64,000 nucleotides of DNA. Source: Ancistrus triradiatus. Its lineage: Eukaryota; Chordata; Actinopteri; Siluriformes; Loricariidae. Shown piece by piece: positions 32,500-43,359 of this stretch. The notes beneath the pieces are model-generated. The model did not search any database and had not been told where the DNA came from. It was given only the letters and a program-made list of their open reading frames with translations. Both the position numbers and the translations under genes were made by a program. Every line of letters starts with the position of its first letter. The first letter of the stretch is position 1. Location of the stretch: the NCBI GenBank assembly GCA_025084515.1, contig JAJAGP010000091.1, positions 98,501 through 162,500 on the forward strand, in the 5' to 3' direction.

Positions 32500-32860
32500 G
32501 AAGCTTCCTCTTATTAGTCAGTCTCTCTCACACGCACATGCTCTTCCACCAGAAGCCTGCCTTGCATGCGTTTATTTATTCGTTATATTTCCTAATTCAG
32601 TTTGACGAATGAGTGACAGGTTGACACCTCATTCGGCAAGATTAATAGAACGACACAATATTTACGTCGCCAAGACAGCTAATTATCCCACCATCTATCA
32701 CCAAGATTATCTTTCTGATTGAAAACTACTCGTCCATGTAATCGGAATTATTTGGAATTAGAAGGGAATTTATGGCTTCTTGTGTTGCTTTTCCTGGCCG
32801 ATGGTAAATTAGAAATATTAACTACATCAAGAGAGTGCAGGAGAGATAGTATATAACACA
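32500..32860. other. Candidate conserved non-coding block
   Basis: Repeat-free and dense in TF-like cores: CAGCTAATTATCCCACC, GATTAATAGAACGAC, GTAATCGGAATTATTTGG, CATTCGGCAAG. No coding character. Confidence 0.4.
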
Positions 32861-33564
32861 TCCAGAAATGAATATCATTTGTTTTGATTTTATTTCGGTT
32901 CAGTTAAGATGTGTCCTGGGGCAAACTGATCCCAGCACATCTGTTTATACCCATTATTATTAATAAATATTTCTTTACTGAGAGAAGATATACAGATTGT
33001 GGAAAATAGTGTTTGCTGATAAGGAAAGGTACTTGCGTGTGTCATTTCTACCTCAGTGCTTTGTTATTCCACCCTTCACATTTAATAACAGCACCAATCC
33101 TGTCCTGTGTCTTGAGGTTCGTCTCCTCTTTAGTCACTCTTCCAGTAACTGGATGCACAAGTCAGGCAGAGTTTTAACCTGATGTTCCAAACAATCCCAA
33201 AAGATTTGAGGAGATTAAAGCCTGGCAATTTACTCCCTGGAAAGACTCTCAAATTTGTCAACTTCCATTTATGCCATACCAAACGTGGCATCTTTGTGCC
33301 ACATTGTCCTTATTCCAACCCATTTCACACAGCATTGCTTTTGTTGATACTTCTTATCACATGTTCTAAACACAAAGTCTGAGCTTTATCTTTGAGCAAT
33401 AAATTCACAACCTGAAAACAATAAGGTGTAGCTGTATGGTGTAGCCGTCTTCACAAAACTGAGCAAATGTTAGACCACATTTAAATCATGACTATAATAT
33501 ACAGTTGTATATTATAATATTCTATCATGAATATACAATCTCCACTTGTCCTAATATGCATTAC
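32861..33564. other. Gene-free stretch, nothing firmly recognised
   Basis: Part (33010-33420) resembles the reverse of a transposon leader in style, with AATTTGTCAACTTCC and CCTTCACATTTAATAACAGC, but I could not assign it. Confidence 0.3.
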
Positions 33565-34620
33565 ACAAGGATTCACTGACTATCCCAAAGAACACAGGAT
33601 GCAGGACCCCCTTTTGCCTTCAGAATGGCCTTAATTCCTCGTGGCATAGGTTCCTCAGAGATTTTCCATACTGACATCATAGCATCACGTAGTTACTGTC
33701 GACTGCACATCGATAATGCGAATCACCTGTTCCATCACATCCCAAATGTGCTTTATTGGATTGAGGTCTGGTGACTGTGAAGGCCATCTGAGTACAATGA
33801 ACTCATTGTCATGTTCAAGAAACCGGTTTGAGATGATTTGAGCTTTGTGACATGGCTGCACTGGTCATAAAGAGATGGACATGGTCAGCAGCATTACTCA
33901 GGTAAGCTGATAACATTTAAAAGATGCTCAATTCATATTAAGGGGCCAAAATGTGCTGAGAAAATTTCCCCCACACTATTATACCACCACCAGCTGAACT
34001 GTTGATACAAGCCAGGATGGATATATGCTTTTTTGTTGTTTATGCCAAATTCTGACTTTGCCATCTGAAAAATTGTCACAGCAAAAATTGAGACTCATCA
34101 GACCAGGCAGCATTTTTCAATCTTCTATTGTCCAGTTTTGGTGAGCCCATGTGAAGTGTAACCTCAGTTGCCTGTTCTTAAATGACAGGAGTAGCAGCTG
34201 GTGTTGTCTTTTTGCTGCTGTAGCCCATCTGCTTAAAGGTTCAACATCTTGTGAATTCAGAGATGCTCTTCTACGTACCTCGGTTGTAATGATAGTTACT
34301 GTTGCTTTTCTATCAGCTCAAACCAGTCTGGCCATTCTGTTCTGATCCCTGGCATCAACAAGGCATATTCACTTAGAGACCTGCTGCTCACTGGATATTT
34401 TCTCTTTTTCAGACCATTCTCTGTAAACGCTAGACATGAATGTCCGTGAAATTTCTGAAATACTTAGACTAGCCTTTCTAGCACAAACAACCATGGCACA
34501 TTCAAATTCACTTATCACCTTTCTTTCATATTCTGATGCTCAGTTTGAACTTCAGCAGGTCATCTTGACCATGTCTACATGCCTAAATGCATTGACTTGG
34601 ACCTGGGCCAACACAGTGGT
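33565..34620 (-). pseudogene. Tc1-c transposase, most complete copy, disrupted
   Basis: Minus-strand DNA covers nearly the whole transposase. It starts at a CAT on the plus strand near 34527 and ends near 33590, where the plus strand reads CCCCCTTTTGCCTTCAGAATG. Reading minus, one sees pieces of the R..TVTIITTEVRRRAS region, an LDNRRLKNAAWSDES-like block near 34110-34145 (first aspartate) and, near 33780-33715, FTVTRPQSNKAHLGCDGTG in place of SPDLNPIEHLWDVVE. Early stops and deletions abolish activity. The outer termini are worn. It shares family with 1-346, 7010-7132 and 22755-23155. Confidence 0.8.
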
Positions 34621-35579
34621 GGGCTAGGGTGTTAGACCTCTGTGCTAGTTGGGAGCATTACAGTTAAAATCACTGCATATTCTTTTATGAAATTATGTCT
34701 TAAAAGGCTAAGAGAGTAAACACATTTCATTGAATTACCTTGAATCAATAAAAGACTGATCATTGGCCAAAACAAAAAAAATAGTTGATGGCTGTTTTTA
34801 CAATTAGCTGAATTGGTTCTTCTTTAAAGGGGTTTGATAACGTAATTTCAGTTATGACGTTTGATCCTCTTATACTCACTAGCACTGAAAAGCTTTTGGG
34901 TCAAGTGTAGCTCGCTTTTAAAAATAGTAAAAATTGTCACGTCTAAGCATGTTGGTGTCGTTTAATATCATTGGCAGAGATGCTTCCAGACTTGTAAACA
35001 GGATTAAACTGTCCCAATATAGAGCTTTCTCTACAGGCTTGTTTATTTTTATCCTCTTATTAGTGGAGTTCTATCCTTAAAGGGTGCCAAAATTATCTTA
35101 CAAATTGCTGACAATGGAAAATGAACAGTTATTATAAGCAATCTGTGTGTGCTGGGCCTCAATGTGACTGCTGTGCTTGCGATACGAGCGTGGGTGACCT
35201 CAGTGATAGAGACAGAGTGAGAGACAGCATTTCATCTTCAAACCTTCTCCCTATACAAAGTGAACTCAAAGGTGACTAATATGACTCCTACTAATACACC
35301 ATGTGAGATAAAAGAGACCTTTAGATTGAAGGATCTCTGATTGTGGACTCGTTCAGATCTTGTTTAATTCAAAATAATGAAATGAGGAAAAAATTTAAAA
35401 TGATTCTGCCGAAGATAGACTCCAGTGAAAGCCCTGTTACAGATCCGGAGATCATCCCCCCGTCACTTACACCTGCACTACGTTCTAGGTGCTGGAGTGC
35501 TGGAGACAGCAGCTGACCTAACATGTCTTTGAAATGTAGACAGGAAAGCACAGCTCTCCAGTACCTGGAGATACGCATT
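34621..35579. other. Gene-free stretch, nothing recognised
   Basis: AT-rich, no repeat family or coding signal identified. Confidence 0.35.
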
Positions 35580-35697
35580 TAGACACAGGGAGAACATAAA
35601 AACACCACACAGGCAGTGACTGGGCTGGGATTTAACTGGGGGTCTCTGGAGGTGTAAGATGACAGTGCTAAGCACCTGTGCCACTGTGCCACCTTCA
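35580..35697 (-). repeat. Repeat C head fragment
   Basis: GACACAGGGAGAACATAAA, GGGATTTAACTGGGGG and CACCTGTGCCACTGTGCCACC, reading tRNA-like on the minus strand. Confidence 0.75.
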
Positions 35698-35905
35698 TTC
35701 ATTGTCATACCCAATTCATAGTCACAGGAAGCCAGGGCAGAAACCAACAGTAGATAAGGTGCCCTCCACACCCGACACGTACACTCATACATATATAGAG
35801 AAGCACTATTTAACAACCAATCAAAAGCAATCAAAGTCAGTTTGCTTTAAGGACCAAGGTCTTAACAATTACAGTAAATTATAATAGGAAATAAATATCT
35901 GTCTT

Positions 35906-36010
35906 TTAACACTAGAAGCGCCAGGCCGGTTTGACCTACATATACCTAGAATTGCAGAGCGCCGGTCATTTGACCGCTGGGACCTCCTCCAAGTAGCGGA
36001 CGTTGTGGTT
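35906..36010. mobile_element. Possible piggyBac-type terminus
   Basis: TTAA is followed directly by CACTAGAAGCGCCAGG, then CGCCGGTCATTTGACCGC, a short palindrome. TTAA plus a CACTAGAA start is typical of some fish piggyBac-like non-autonomous ends. No second terminus was found. Confidence 0.4.
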
Positions 36011-36140
36011 CCATGAGCAGAGGTGGTAGTTTAAAAGTGGAAGTCCATCATTCATGACATTTTTATGCAAGTTACTCGTGTTTATGAATTTCCGCTACAT
36101 ATTTGTAGCAAGCTGTACATGGCATTCGTAGGTTTTTGTA

Positions 36141-37110
36141 CAGTGGTGCTTGAGAGTTTGTGAACCCTGCATAAATTTCTCCATAAATATGATCTAACAC
36201 ATCATCAGATTTTTCATACAAGTCCTGAAAGTAGAAAAAGAGAACCCAATTAAACAAATGAGACAAAAAATATCATGCTTTTTCATTTATTTATTGAGGA
36301 AAATAATCTAATATTACATATTAGTGAGTGGCAAAAGTATGTGAACCTTTGCTTTCAGTATCTGGTGTGACCCCCCCTGTGCAGCAATAACTGCAACTAA
36401 ACGTTTCCTGTAACTGTTGATCAGTCCTGCACACCGGCTTGGAGGAATTTTAGCCCATTCCTCCATAGAGAGCAGCTTCAGCTCTGGGATGTTGGTGGGT
36501 TTCCTCACATTAACTGCTCGCTTCAGGTCCTTCCACAACATTTCCATTGGATTAATGTCAGGACTTTGACTTGGCCATTCTAAAACATGAACTTTATTCT
36601 TCTTTAACCATTCTTTGGTAGAACGACTTGTGTGCTTAGGGTCGTTGTCTTGCTGCATGACCCACCTTCTCTTGAGATTCAGTTCATGTACAGATGTCCT
36701 GACATTTTCAATTAGAATTCTGATATAATTCAGAATTCATTGTTCCATCAATGATGGCAAGCCGTCCTGGCCCAGATGCAGCAAAACAGGCCCAAACCAT
36801 GATACTACCACCACCATGTTTCACAGAAGGGATAAGGTTCTTATGCTGGAATGCAGTGTTTTCCTTTCTCCAAACATAACGCTTTTATTTCAAACCAAAA
36901 AGTTCTCTTTTGGTCTCATCCGTCCACAAAACATTCTTCCAATAGAGTTCTGGATATTGGATCATTTTCCTCAGTAAATAAATGACCAAGTATTTGTTTA
37001 ATCGGGTTCTCTGTACCTACTTTTTGGACTTGTATGAAAATCTGATGATGTCATATTAATGCAGAAATATAGAAAATTCTAAAGGGTTCACAAACTTTCA
37101 AGCACCACTG
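36141..37110 (-). mobile_element. Tc1-a element, intact termini, internal deletion
   Basis: CAGTGGTGCTTGAGAG and TTTCAAGCACCACTG termini, each flanked by TA (36139-36140 and 37111-37112). At 970 bp it lacks the 5' part of the gene; the junction lies near 36946-36955, where codons for the end of the WKNVLWTDE region meet the TIR-proximal leader. Confidence 0.93.
36314..36945 (-). pseudogene. Tc1-a transposase, catalytic half only
   Basis: The open 114-codon frame at 36658-36314 starts MQQDNDPKHTSRSTKEW and contains WPSQSPDINPMEMLWKDLKR. It holds the second catalytic aspartate (QQD) and the glutamate (NPME), with 34 residues between them, the Tc1 DD34E signature. It continues with PPSRCAGLINSYRKRLVAVI. 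Upstream sequence to 36945 covers the first-aspartate region out of frame. The DNA-binding domain is deleted, so no active transposase is possible. Confidence 0.9.
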
Positions 37111-37112
37111 TA

Positions 37113-37377
37113 AGTAGTACTCTGGTTCACATTCACTCTTACATCTGGCTGTTGTTCCGTGTTGTTTATAATGTTATCTGTCAATGCATTTTTGACTTCC
37201 ATCAAATGAACTTGTCAAATGTTTTAATAACTCATTCATCACTTGTGTTTTCAGCTGTATTTCTGACACATTTCTGTATAGTTTGCATGCAGTTTTCTTG
37301 TGAAAATACCCTTTCTATTTACTTTACAGTAGCATAAAAATGTTACTATGGTTATGTCCCGTCAACAACCTGTTTCA
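37113..37377. other. Short gene-free gap
   Basis: AT-rich, no recognised element. Confidence 0.35.
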
Positions 37378-37485
37378 CATCCCTGTATACACCAACTCAT
37401 GCACTAACACTGGGACAGGAGTCTGGGTCAGGAATTGAATCAGGGATCTCTGGAGCTGTGGGAAGTCTATGCCACCAGTGTCTAT
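37378..37485 (-). repeat. Repeat C fragment
   Basis: GGAATTGAATCAGGGATCTC, CTGGAGCTGTGGGAAG and a trailing TGCCACCAGTG match the head end of repeat C. Confidence 0.55.
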
Positions 37486-38039
37486 TGTAGTAATACACTG
37501 AAACTGAGCACAATGAGCTTTGAATTTGAATTTTGGTTGTATAATAATAAATATCATCATTAATACCACACATTAATGTCTTAAATATAATCAAATGATC
37601 TCAAAATTAATAGGTGAAGGACAGCAAAAGAAACAGCATTTTTAATTATCATTTAATTTTCATCTTCTATTCAGTCTTCGTCACTATCTCAGACGCCCCC
37701 TGACCCATCCCAACAATGCCAGCAATCCCGCCAGCAATGCTGGTGTATCAATTTCTGTCACCTGTCACACAATTTCTTTATCACATCTTTTGCTATTTAC
37801 AGTCCTCATTTGAAGAAGTCGGGGTAAACCATGTGTATGATATTTAAGTAGTATCTTAGGCATTTGTGAGTCTGGGACAGTACAGTTCACGTGTAGATAC
37901 TATTTAAACATCAGACACAGGGTTTCAGAGTTCAAGCCTTTAATCCCTAAGCTCCATTTACTTGCTATCTGTGTTCATCTCTGCTCTCTGGCCCAGCCTG
38001 ATATTAACCTTTTACAGTCTAAAATCTTCTCTTTTGGCT
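37486..38039. other. Gene-free stretch, nothing recognised
   Basis: No family or coding signal identified. Confidence 0.35.
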
Positions 38040-38240
38040 AAGACTCCCAAAATGCTGTTTAAAATGTACCACTGTCTCAAAGCAGCTTTACAATTTTCTA
38101 TTATCTAAGCCCAAGCCCAAGCCTAAACTGAGCAAGCCTAGCATGGCAGTGTCAGGGAAAAACCCCTAATTTTATAAGGTATAAACCAAAGGAGGACCAA
38201 GACTCAAAAAAATACCCATCTTCCTTTGGCAGCTTAAATG
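38040..38240 (+). repeat. Repeat F copy, degraded
   Basis: CTCAAAGCAGCTTTACAA, GAGCAAGCCTAGCATGGCAG, GGGAAAAACCCC and ACCAAGACTCAAAAA correspond to blocks of the copy at 14345-14545. Confidence 0.7.
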
Positions 38241-38375
38241 TTTTATGTAAAAGTTAGACTATGTAACATTTTTTAATTAAAAGGTTTATAATAATATTGT
38301 AAATGAAGAGAAACTAAATAAATATTAACAGAGGGAACATATCAAAATATTTAATAATGAAAATACATACATACA

Positions 38376-38376
38376 G

Positions 38377-38418
<42 letters not shown>

Positions 38419-38419
38419 T
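38376..38419. repeat. (CA)n(TA)n microsatellite
   Basis: A compound run of CA units followed by TA units. Confidence 0.95.
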
Positions 38420-38564
38420 ACTCAGAGATAATGTAATATTATGAAAAGTAAGCTTATTATAAAATAGATCATATATACTATAGTATATAAGACAATAGTG
38501 TTAATGTATAAAATATAGGATATGTAATAAAATATTGACATACTGAAAGTTCCTGTTTGACCCA

Positions 38565-38650
38565 CTTATCGTGGTCAGGGTCACAGGGGTATCTGGAGCG
38601 TATACCAGAATTCACTGAGCAGAGGGTGCTGGTCTATCACAGGGTTAAAC
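38565..38650. repeat. Repeat C fragment, tail end
   Basis: CACTTATCGTGGTCAGGGTC, ACAGGGGTATCTGGAGC and GGTCTATCACAGGG match the distal part of repeat C. The rest of the copy is absent. Confidence 0.6.
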
Positions 38651-39026
38651 AATTTGTTGAATCTTTCTGATCTTCAACTGGAGCACACCCGTGCCAATAT
38701 CTCACGTTAAAGCACTCCCTCTCATGTATTATTGCTTAAATGTAATTTTTATATTTTTAACGTACCACAAGACTGTTATTGTCTAATAATGGACTTGAAT
38801 ACTAGTGGGTCACCACATGTATGTAGTGTACTGTATACACTGAACATATATCAATTGTTGCTTTAAGGAGATTTTTATTTCTTTGGTTAATAGCATATCT
38901 GTCATCTCTGACTGCAAACCATGGTACAGCAGAATTAAATCCCATTGCATGTTTACTTCTGTCAAATATTAATTTACAATGTTAACCACTATATTTACGT
39001 AGTGGCTGAAGAGTTATTTCAATATA
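38651..39026. other. Gene-free stretch
   Basis: AT-rich, no recognised element. Confidence 0.35.
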
Positions 39027-39055
39027 TTATGAGTGAGCTTACTTTTGAGAGTAAG

Positions 39056-39062
<7 letters not shown>
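39027..39062. repeat. Left arm of a perfect 36-bp inverted repeat
   Basis: TTATGAGTGAGCTTACTTTT through GAGAGTAAGCACTATA. The exact reverse complement is at 40759-40794. Each arm is itself a weak hairpin (AGTGAGCTTACT against AGAGTAAGCACT). Confidence 0.97.
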
Positions 39063-39114
<52 letters not shown>

Positions 39115-39170
39115 ATATATGTATATGTAATATATATATATGTATGTGTGTGTGTGTGTGTGTGTGTGTA
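39060..39170. repeat. (TA)n and (TG)n compound microsatellite
   Basis: A long TA run, a short ATGTATATG interruption, then TG units running directly into the Tc1-d terminus. Confidence 0.97.
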
Positions 39171-40725
39171 CACTGCTCCAAAAAATAAAGGGAACACTCA
39201 AATAACACATCCTAGACCTGAATGAATGAAATATTGTCATTGAATACTCTGTTCTGTCCAAAGTTGAATGCGCTGACAACAAAATCACACAAAATCATCA
39301 ATGGTAATCAAATGTATTAACCAATGGAGGCCTGGATTTGGAGTCACACATCAAATTTAAGTGGAAAAACACACTACAGGCTGATCCAACTTCAATAATG
39401 TCCTTAAAACAAGTCCAAATGAGGCTCATATTTGTGTGGCCTCCACGTGCCTGTATGACCCTCCCTACAATGCCTGGACATGGTCCTGATGATGAGGTGG
39501 ATGATCTCCTGAGGGATCTCCTCCTAGACCTGAACTAAAGCATCTGCCAACTCCTGGACAGTCTGTGGTGCAACGTGACGTTGGTGGATGGAGCGAGACA
39601 TGACGTCCCAGATGTGCTCAATCAGATTCAGGTCTGGGGACGGGCGGGGGCCAGTCCATAGCTTCAATGCCTTCATCTTGCAGGAACTGCTGACACACTC
39701 CAGCCACATGAGGTCTAGCATTGTCCTGCATTAGGAGGCACCCAGGGCCAACTGCACCAGCATATGGTCTCACAAGGGGTCTGAGGATCTCATCTCGGTA
39801 CCTAATGGCAGCCAGGCTACCTCTGGCGAGCACATGGGAGGGCTGTGCGGCCCTCCAAAGAAATGCCACCCCACACACCATTACTGACCCCCTGCCAAAC
39901 CGGTCATGCTGAAGGATGTTGTCAGGCAGCAGATCGCTCTCCACGGCGTCTCAGACTCACGTCTGTCACATGTGCTCAGTGTGAACCTGCTTTCATCTGT
40001 GAAGAGCACAGGGCGCCAATGGCGAATTTGCCAATCCTGGTGTTCTCTGGCAAATGCCAAGAGATAATCCTGCACGGTGTTTGGCTGTGAGCACAACACC
40101 CCCATCTGTGGATGTCGGGCCCTCATACCATCCTCATGAGTCGGTTTTCTAACCGTTTGAACAGATACATGCACATTTGTGGCCTGCTGGAGGGTCATTT
40201 TGCAGGGCTCTGGCAGTGCTCCTCCTGTTCCTCTCCTTGCACAAAGGCGGAGGTAGCGGTCCTGCTGCTGGGTATACTGGCCTGTCTCCTGGTAATGCCT
40301 CCACCCTCTGGACACTACACTGACAGACACAGCAGCAACCTTCTTGCCACAGCTCGCATTGATGTGCCATCATGGATGAGCTGCACTACCTGAGCCACTT
40401 GTGTGGGTTGTAGAGTCCGTCTCATGCTACCACGAGTGTGAAAGCACCACCAACATTCAAAAGTGACCAAAACATCAGCCAGAAAGCATAGGTACTGAGA
40501 AGTGGTCTGTGGTCCCCACCTGCAGAACCACTCCTTTATTGAGTGTGTCTTGCTAATTGCCAATAATTTCAACCTGTTGTCTATTCCATTTGCACAACAG
40601 CATGTGAAATTGATTGTCAATCAGTGTTGCTTCCTAAGTAGACAGTTTTTGTTGTCCACAGAAGTTTGATTTACTTGGAGTTATATTGTGTTGTTTAAGT
40701 GTTCCCTTTAATTTTTTGAGCAGTA
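39171..40725 (-). mobile_element. Tc1-d element, near full length
   Basis: Left CACTGCTCCAAAAAATAAAG with GGAACACT; right AGTGTTCCCTTTAATTTTTT with GAGCAGT. TA flanks the left end; the right junction is within an ATATAT run and is good to 1-2 bases. About 1555 bp, the size of a full Tc1-like element. Confidence 0.93.
39426..40425 (-). pseudogene. Tc1-d transposase, full length but frameshifted
   Basis: The ATG at 40425 (minus) starts MRRTLQPTQVAQVVQLIHDG, the N-terminal helix-turn-helix. Reading shifts near 40330 to SVSVVSRGWRHYQETGQYT, and later to FAREHQDWQIRHWRP and VLFTDESRFTL (first aspartate). Near 39944 it shifts to GRGSVMVCGVAF and LLMQDNARPHVAGVCQQF (second aspartate). Near 39640 it shifts again to LNLIEHIWDVMSRSIHQRH (glutamate). 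All catalytic residues survive in DNA but are spread over at least four reading-frame segments, so it is dead. The C-terminus near 39430 is approximate. Confidence 0.9.
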
Positions 40726-40734
40726 ATATATATA

Positions 40735-40760
40735 TAGATAGATAGATAGATAGATAGATA
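40735..40760. repeat. (GATA)n microsatellite
   Basis: Six GATA/ATAG units between the Tc1-d end and the right inverted-repeat arm. Confidence 0.95.
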
Positions 40761-40794
40761 TAGTGCTTACTCTCAAAAGTAAGCTCACTCATAA
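40759..40794. repeat. Right arm of a perfect 36-bp inverted repeat
   Basis: Exact reverse complement of 39027-39062, all 36 positions. Confidence 0.97.
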
Positions 40795-40960
40795 AATATA
40801 TATAAAATAAAATATATGGCAGTCTTTGTCATTTAAAAATAAAATAGGGATTCTGCAGAATCAACCCTACAGACTGAATTTGGCTTAGCATCACGAAATG
40901 GTAAAAAGATGTAGATTTTGTTAAATTAGAAAGCACGCTCTAAGAGCATGCCCAATAAAG

Positions 40961-40965
<5 letters not shown>

Positions 40966-41000
<35 letters not shown>
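40966..41000. repeat. (GT)n microsatellite
   Basis: About 17 GT units. Confidence 0.97.
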
Positions 41001-41002
<2 letters not shown>

Positions 41003-41069
41003 GGGGTACAGTGTATTGACATAGTACTGTATCTTAGAGTGAAATAGCAATTATCAGGTCATATTGGGG

Positions 41070-41215
41070 CTAAGCTCCTCAGACACAACCAGTCATGCCT
41101 GTGGGAAGTCTGATCCGGCTGCAAGGCACAACTTGGACTCATACCTGGGTCACAGCAGTGGTAGGCTAGTTAATTGCTGCTTTGCCACCAGAGCACCAGC
41201 TACCAGACATCTGCA
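41070..41215 (-). repeat. SINE-B copy
   Basis: On the minus strand: a TGGTGCTCTGGTGGCAAAGC head, B box GGTATGAGTCC, and CAGGCATGACTGGTTGTGTC core. Confidence 0.68.
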
Positions 41216-41258
41216 TCAAAAAATTTTCATAAAGTTTTTTTTTATATATTTATCTATA

Positions 41259-41602
41259 CAGTACTGTGCAAAGTCTTAGGCCACCATTAGATTTGTTGTT
41301 TTAGCAATGGAATAATGACTTGGATTCATCACTCCATAATACTCTTTTCTATTGATCTTCATTCCAATCTTTGAGCTTTAACATATATCATCAAGCTTCA
41401 TCGAAGTGTAGAAGCTACCAGACGCTGTTATTGCTCAAGTGTAAGGGGAGGTCACACTAAATACTTGCCAATGTCTCCTATAGAAGCATTTTTTTGTTTT
41501 CCAGTTTTTTAATGCTGCATAGAAATGTCCTGTATATTCAGGTCATATTCTAATAAACAGACTGAAATTTAATTGCATATGGTCATTATACCATTTCTAA
41601 AC
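41259..41602. mobile_element. MITE-M copy
   Basis: Left terminus CAGTACTGTGCAAAGTCTTA after TA, then TTGTTTTAGCAATGG. Near the right end CATTATACCATTTCTAAA pairs with it. The outermost right bases are lost. Confidence 0.78.
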
Positions 41603-42058
41603 CAGGGGTGATTCTAGGATCAGGGCTTTAGGGGTGCCAATGACACATGTTTTTTTTTCCTTGGTTTTATAATGGTAGCTCTTTCACAGGAAATCCTCAC
41701 CTCAGTTTGCATATCTGTAGCACTTAGGCTACTGAACGAACTTCGATGCACTGTTAGTCCTCTCTGCCTGCTGAGGGACTGCATTAAGATTTTTCCCACA
41801 TGTTTCTGTTTGCCCTCGCCGTGCCCTGAGTGACATTTGTATTCTGATTGGTCGCGTGGCTGCAGTGGCTGTCAAGCCTGAGAGATGGTGCTGAAACATT
41901 GCATATGTAAATGGTGTGTGTTGCGTGAGATGGCGCAATCTCCAGGCTTGCTGACTGAAGGCTTCCTGCGGCGTGTAACTAAGACTTTCTGGTGTGGTTG
42001 CCACACTGAGGTCATGACCCAGGAACATGGCACAGACTCACAACTCTGTCCACCTGTC

Positions 42059-42061
<3 letters not shown>
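41603..42061. other. Gene-free stretch, nothing recognised
   Basis: A 99-codon minus-strand frame (41729-42028) shows no known motif. Confidence 0.3.

Positions 42062-42089
<28 letters not shown>
42062..42089. repeat. (GA)n microsatellite
   Basis: About 13 GA units. Confidence 0.95.
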
Positions 42090-42093
<4 letters not shown>

Positions 42094-42224
42094 ATACAGA
42101 GTGATAGAGAGGATGTCTTGTTTTATCTACTTTCACTTGTTACCGATGAAGCCATTGGTCAGTGAGGTAAAAAGGAAATTAAGAGTGCTTTGAAGGAGAA
42201 TTACTCAAAAAAAAAAATACACAG

Positions 42225-42450
42225 GGATCTGATATGATAGCTCACCACTGTAGGGTCTGTGGTTTGAGTCCTGATGGTGCTTTCCAGCTAGGTCAGTCAC
42301 CATGTACAGGCTGTGTCTGTGGCAGGGGAGATCCCCTCAGCCCTGTCATGAACTGGCATCCCGTCGAGGTCACACTTAGCCCTGCACCCTTTGTTCCCCC
42401 CAAGACTTCCACTCCTTGACCAGATGAAGTGCTTATAAAACTCACTCAGT
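42225..42450 (+). repeat. SINE-B copy
   Basis: tRNA-like head TGATAGCTCACCACTGTAGG, B box GGTTTGAGTCC, then GGCTGTGTCTGTGGCAGGGG, GAACTGGCATCCCGTC and CCCTGCACCC. Confidence 0.75.
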
Positions 42451-42459
42451 CACATTACA

Positions 42460-42745
42460 TACCCGCTTAGATCAACTCAGGGTCGTGGTAGCGGGCTGGG
42501 ACCTAACCGGCAGCACAGGTCACAAAGTGGAAACCAACCTTAAACAGGGTGTCAGTCCATTGCAAGGCACATGCGCACACACAGACGCACTCACTCACAC
42601 TGGGACATTTTTAGAGATGCCAATTAACCACTTCAGCTCTTTGAACGTGGAGTACCTAAAGGAAACAAGGAAAGACATGGAAAATACATGCAAAAACACA
42701 CAGGGAGCAGGAATGAAGCCAGTTCTCTAATGCAGTAAAGCAACC
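42460..42745 (-). repeat. Repeat C copy
   Basis: CAGGGTCGTGGTAGCGGGC, GTGTCAGTCCATTGCAAGGC, GATGCCAATTAACCACTTC and CACACAGGGAGCAGGAATGA follow the block order of the copy at 56432-56710. Confidence 0.72.
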
Positions 42746-42785
42746 ACTTGTTTTGCATTGCCTTGTTGAGAAATGCATGGACGCT

Positions 42786-43357
42786 ATTTATGAATAATGG
42801 TTCTAGATGCAGTGCCGGATAAGGGATCAGAGATCATGGGTGTTAAGTTTAGGTTTGTGCCTTTGCCCTTTATGGACTGAAATTCCTCTGGATTCCATGA
42901 ATTGTTTAATGATATTATGCCCTGTAGAGGGAGAAATATGTAAATCCTTTCCAATCTTTCTTTGAGGAACAATGTTTTTTAAGGAACAAAGACTTCATTA
43001 ATTTTCTCACATATTGTTGACAAACCTCTGCACATCTCAAAGACTCAACCGTTTGTGGATACTGCTTATGAGCCAAATCATGATTATAATCACCTGTTGA
43101 CATCACCTGTTTGAAAACACATTATTATTTAGTTTTTCACCTCATTACTAGTTCTAAATTGCCTCCGTAATAATTGTTTTTGGAATGAAATAGCCTGAAA
43201 TGCAGGAATTGATGTTTATTAACAAAAGATATGAAGTTGACCAGAAAAAACATGAAATATCTTGGGTTCATATGTCTGGAAGCCAGAGTAAATGTAAGAC
43301 ACACTGCGTTTTTTATTTGCATTTTCCATACTGTCGCAACTTATTGATTTGGGGTTG
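42786..43357 (-). mobile_element. Tc1-b element, 5' half
   Basis: The right end (plus strand) TTATTGATTTGGGGTTG is followed by TA. It mirrors the left terminus at 4618-4650, including the GACAGTATGGAAAATGCA block. The minus-strand coding half (about 43055-42786) is broken: TTGGAAAGGATTTACATATT, then codons equivalent to YNIIKQFMESRGISVHKGQ. It ends abruptly at about 42786 without the catalytic region. Confidence 0.82.
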
Positions 43358-43359
43358 TA

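Noticed and set aside
39721..40393. Plus-strand frames of 63-93 codons
   Set aside because: Antisense shadows of the Tc1-d transposase.
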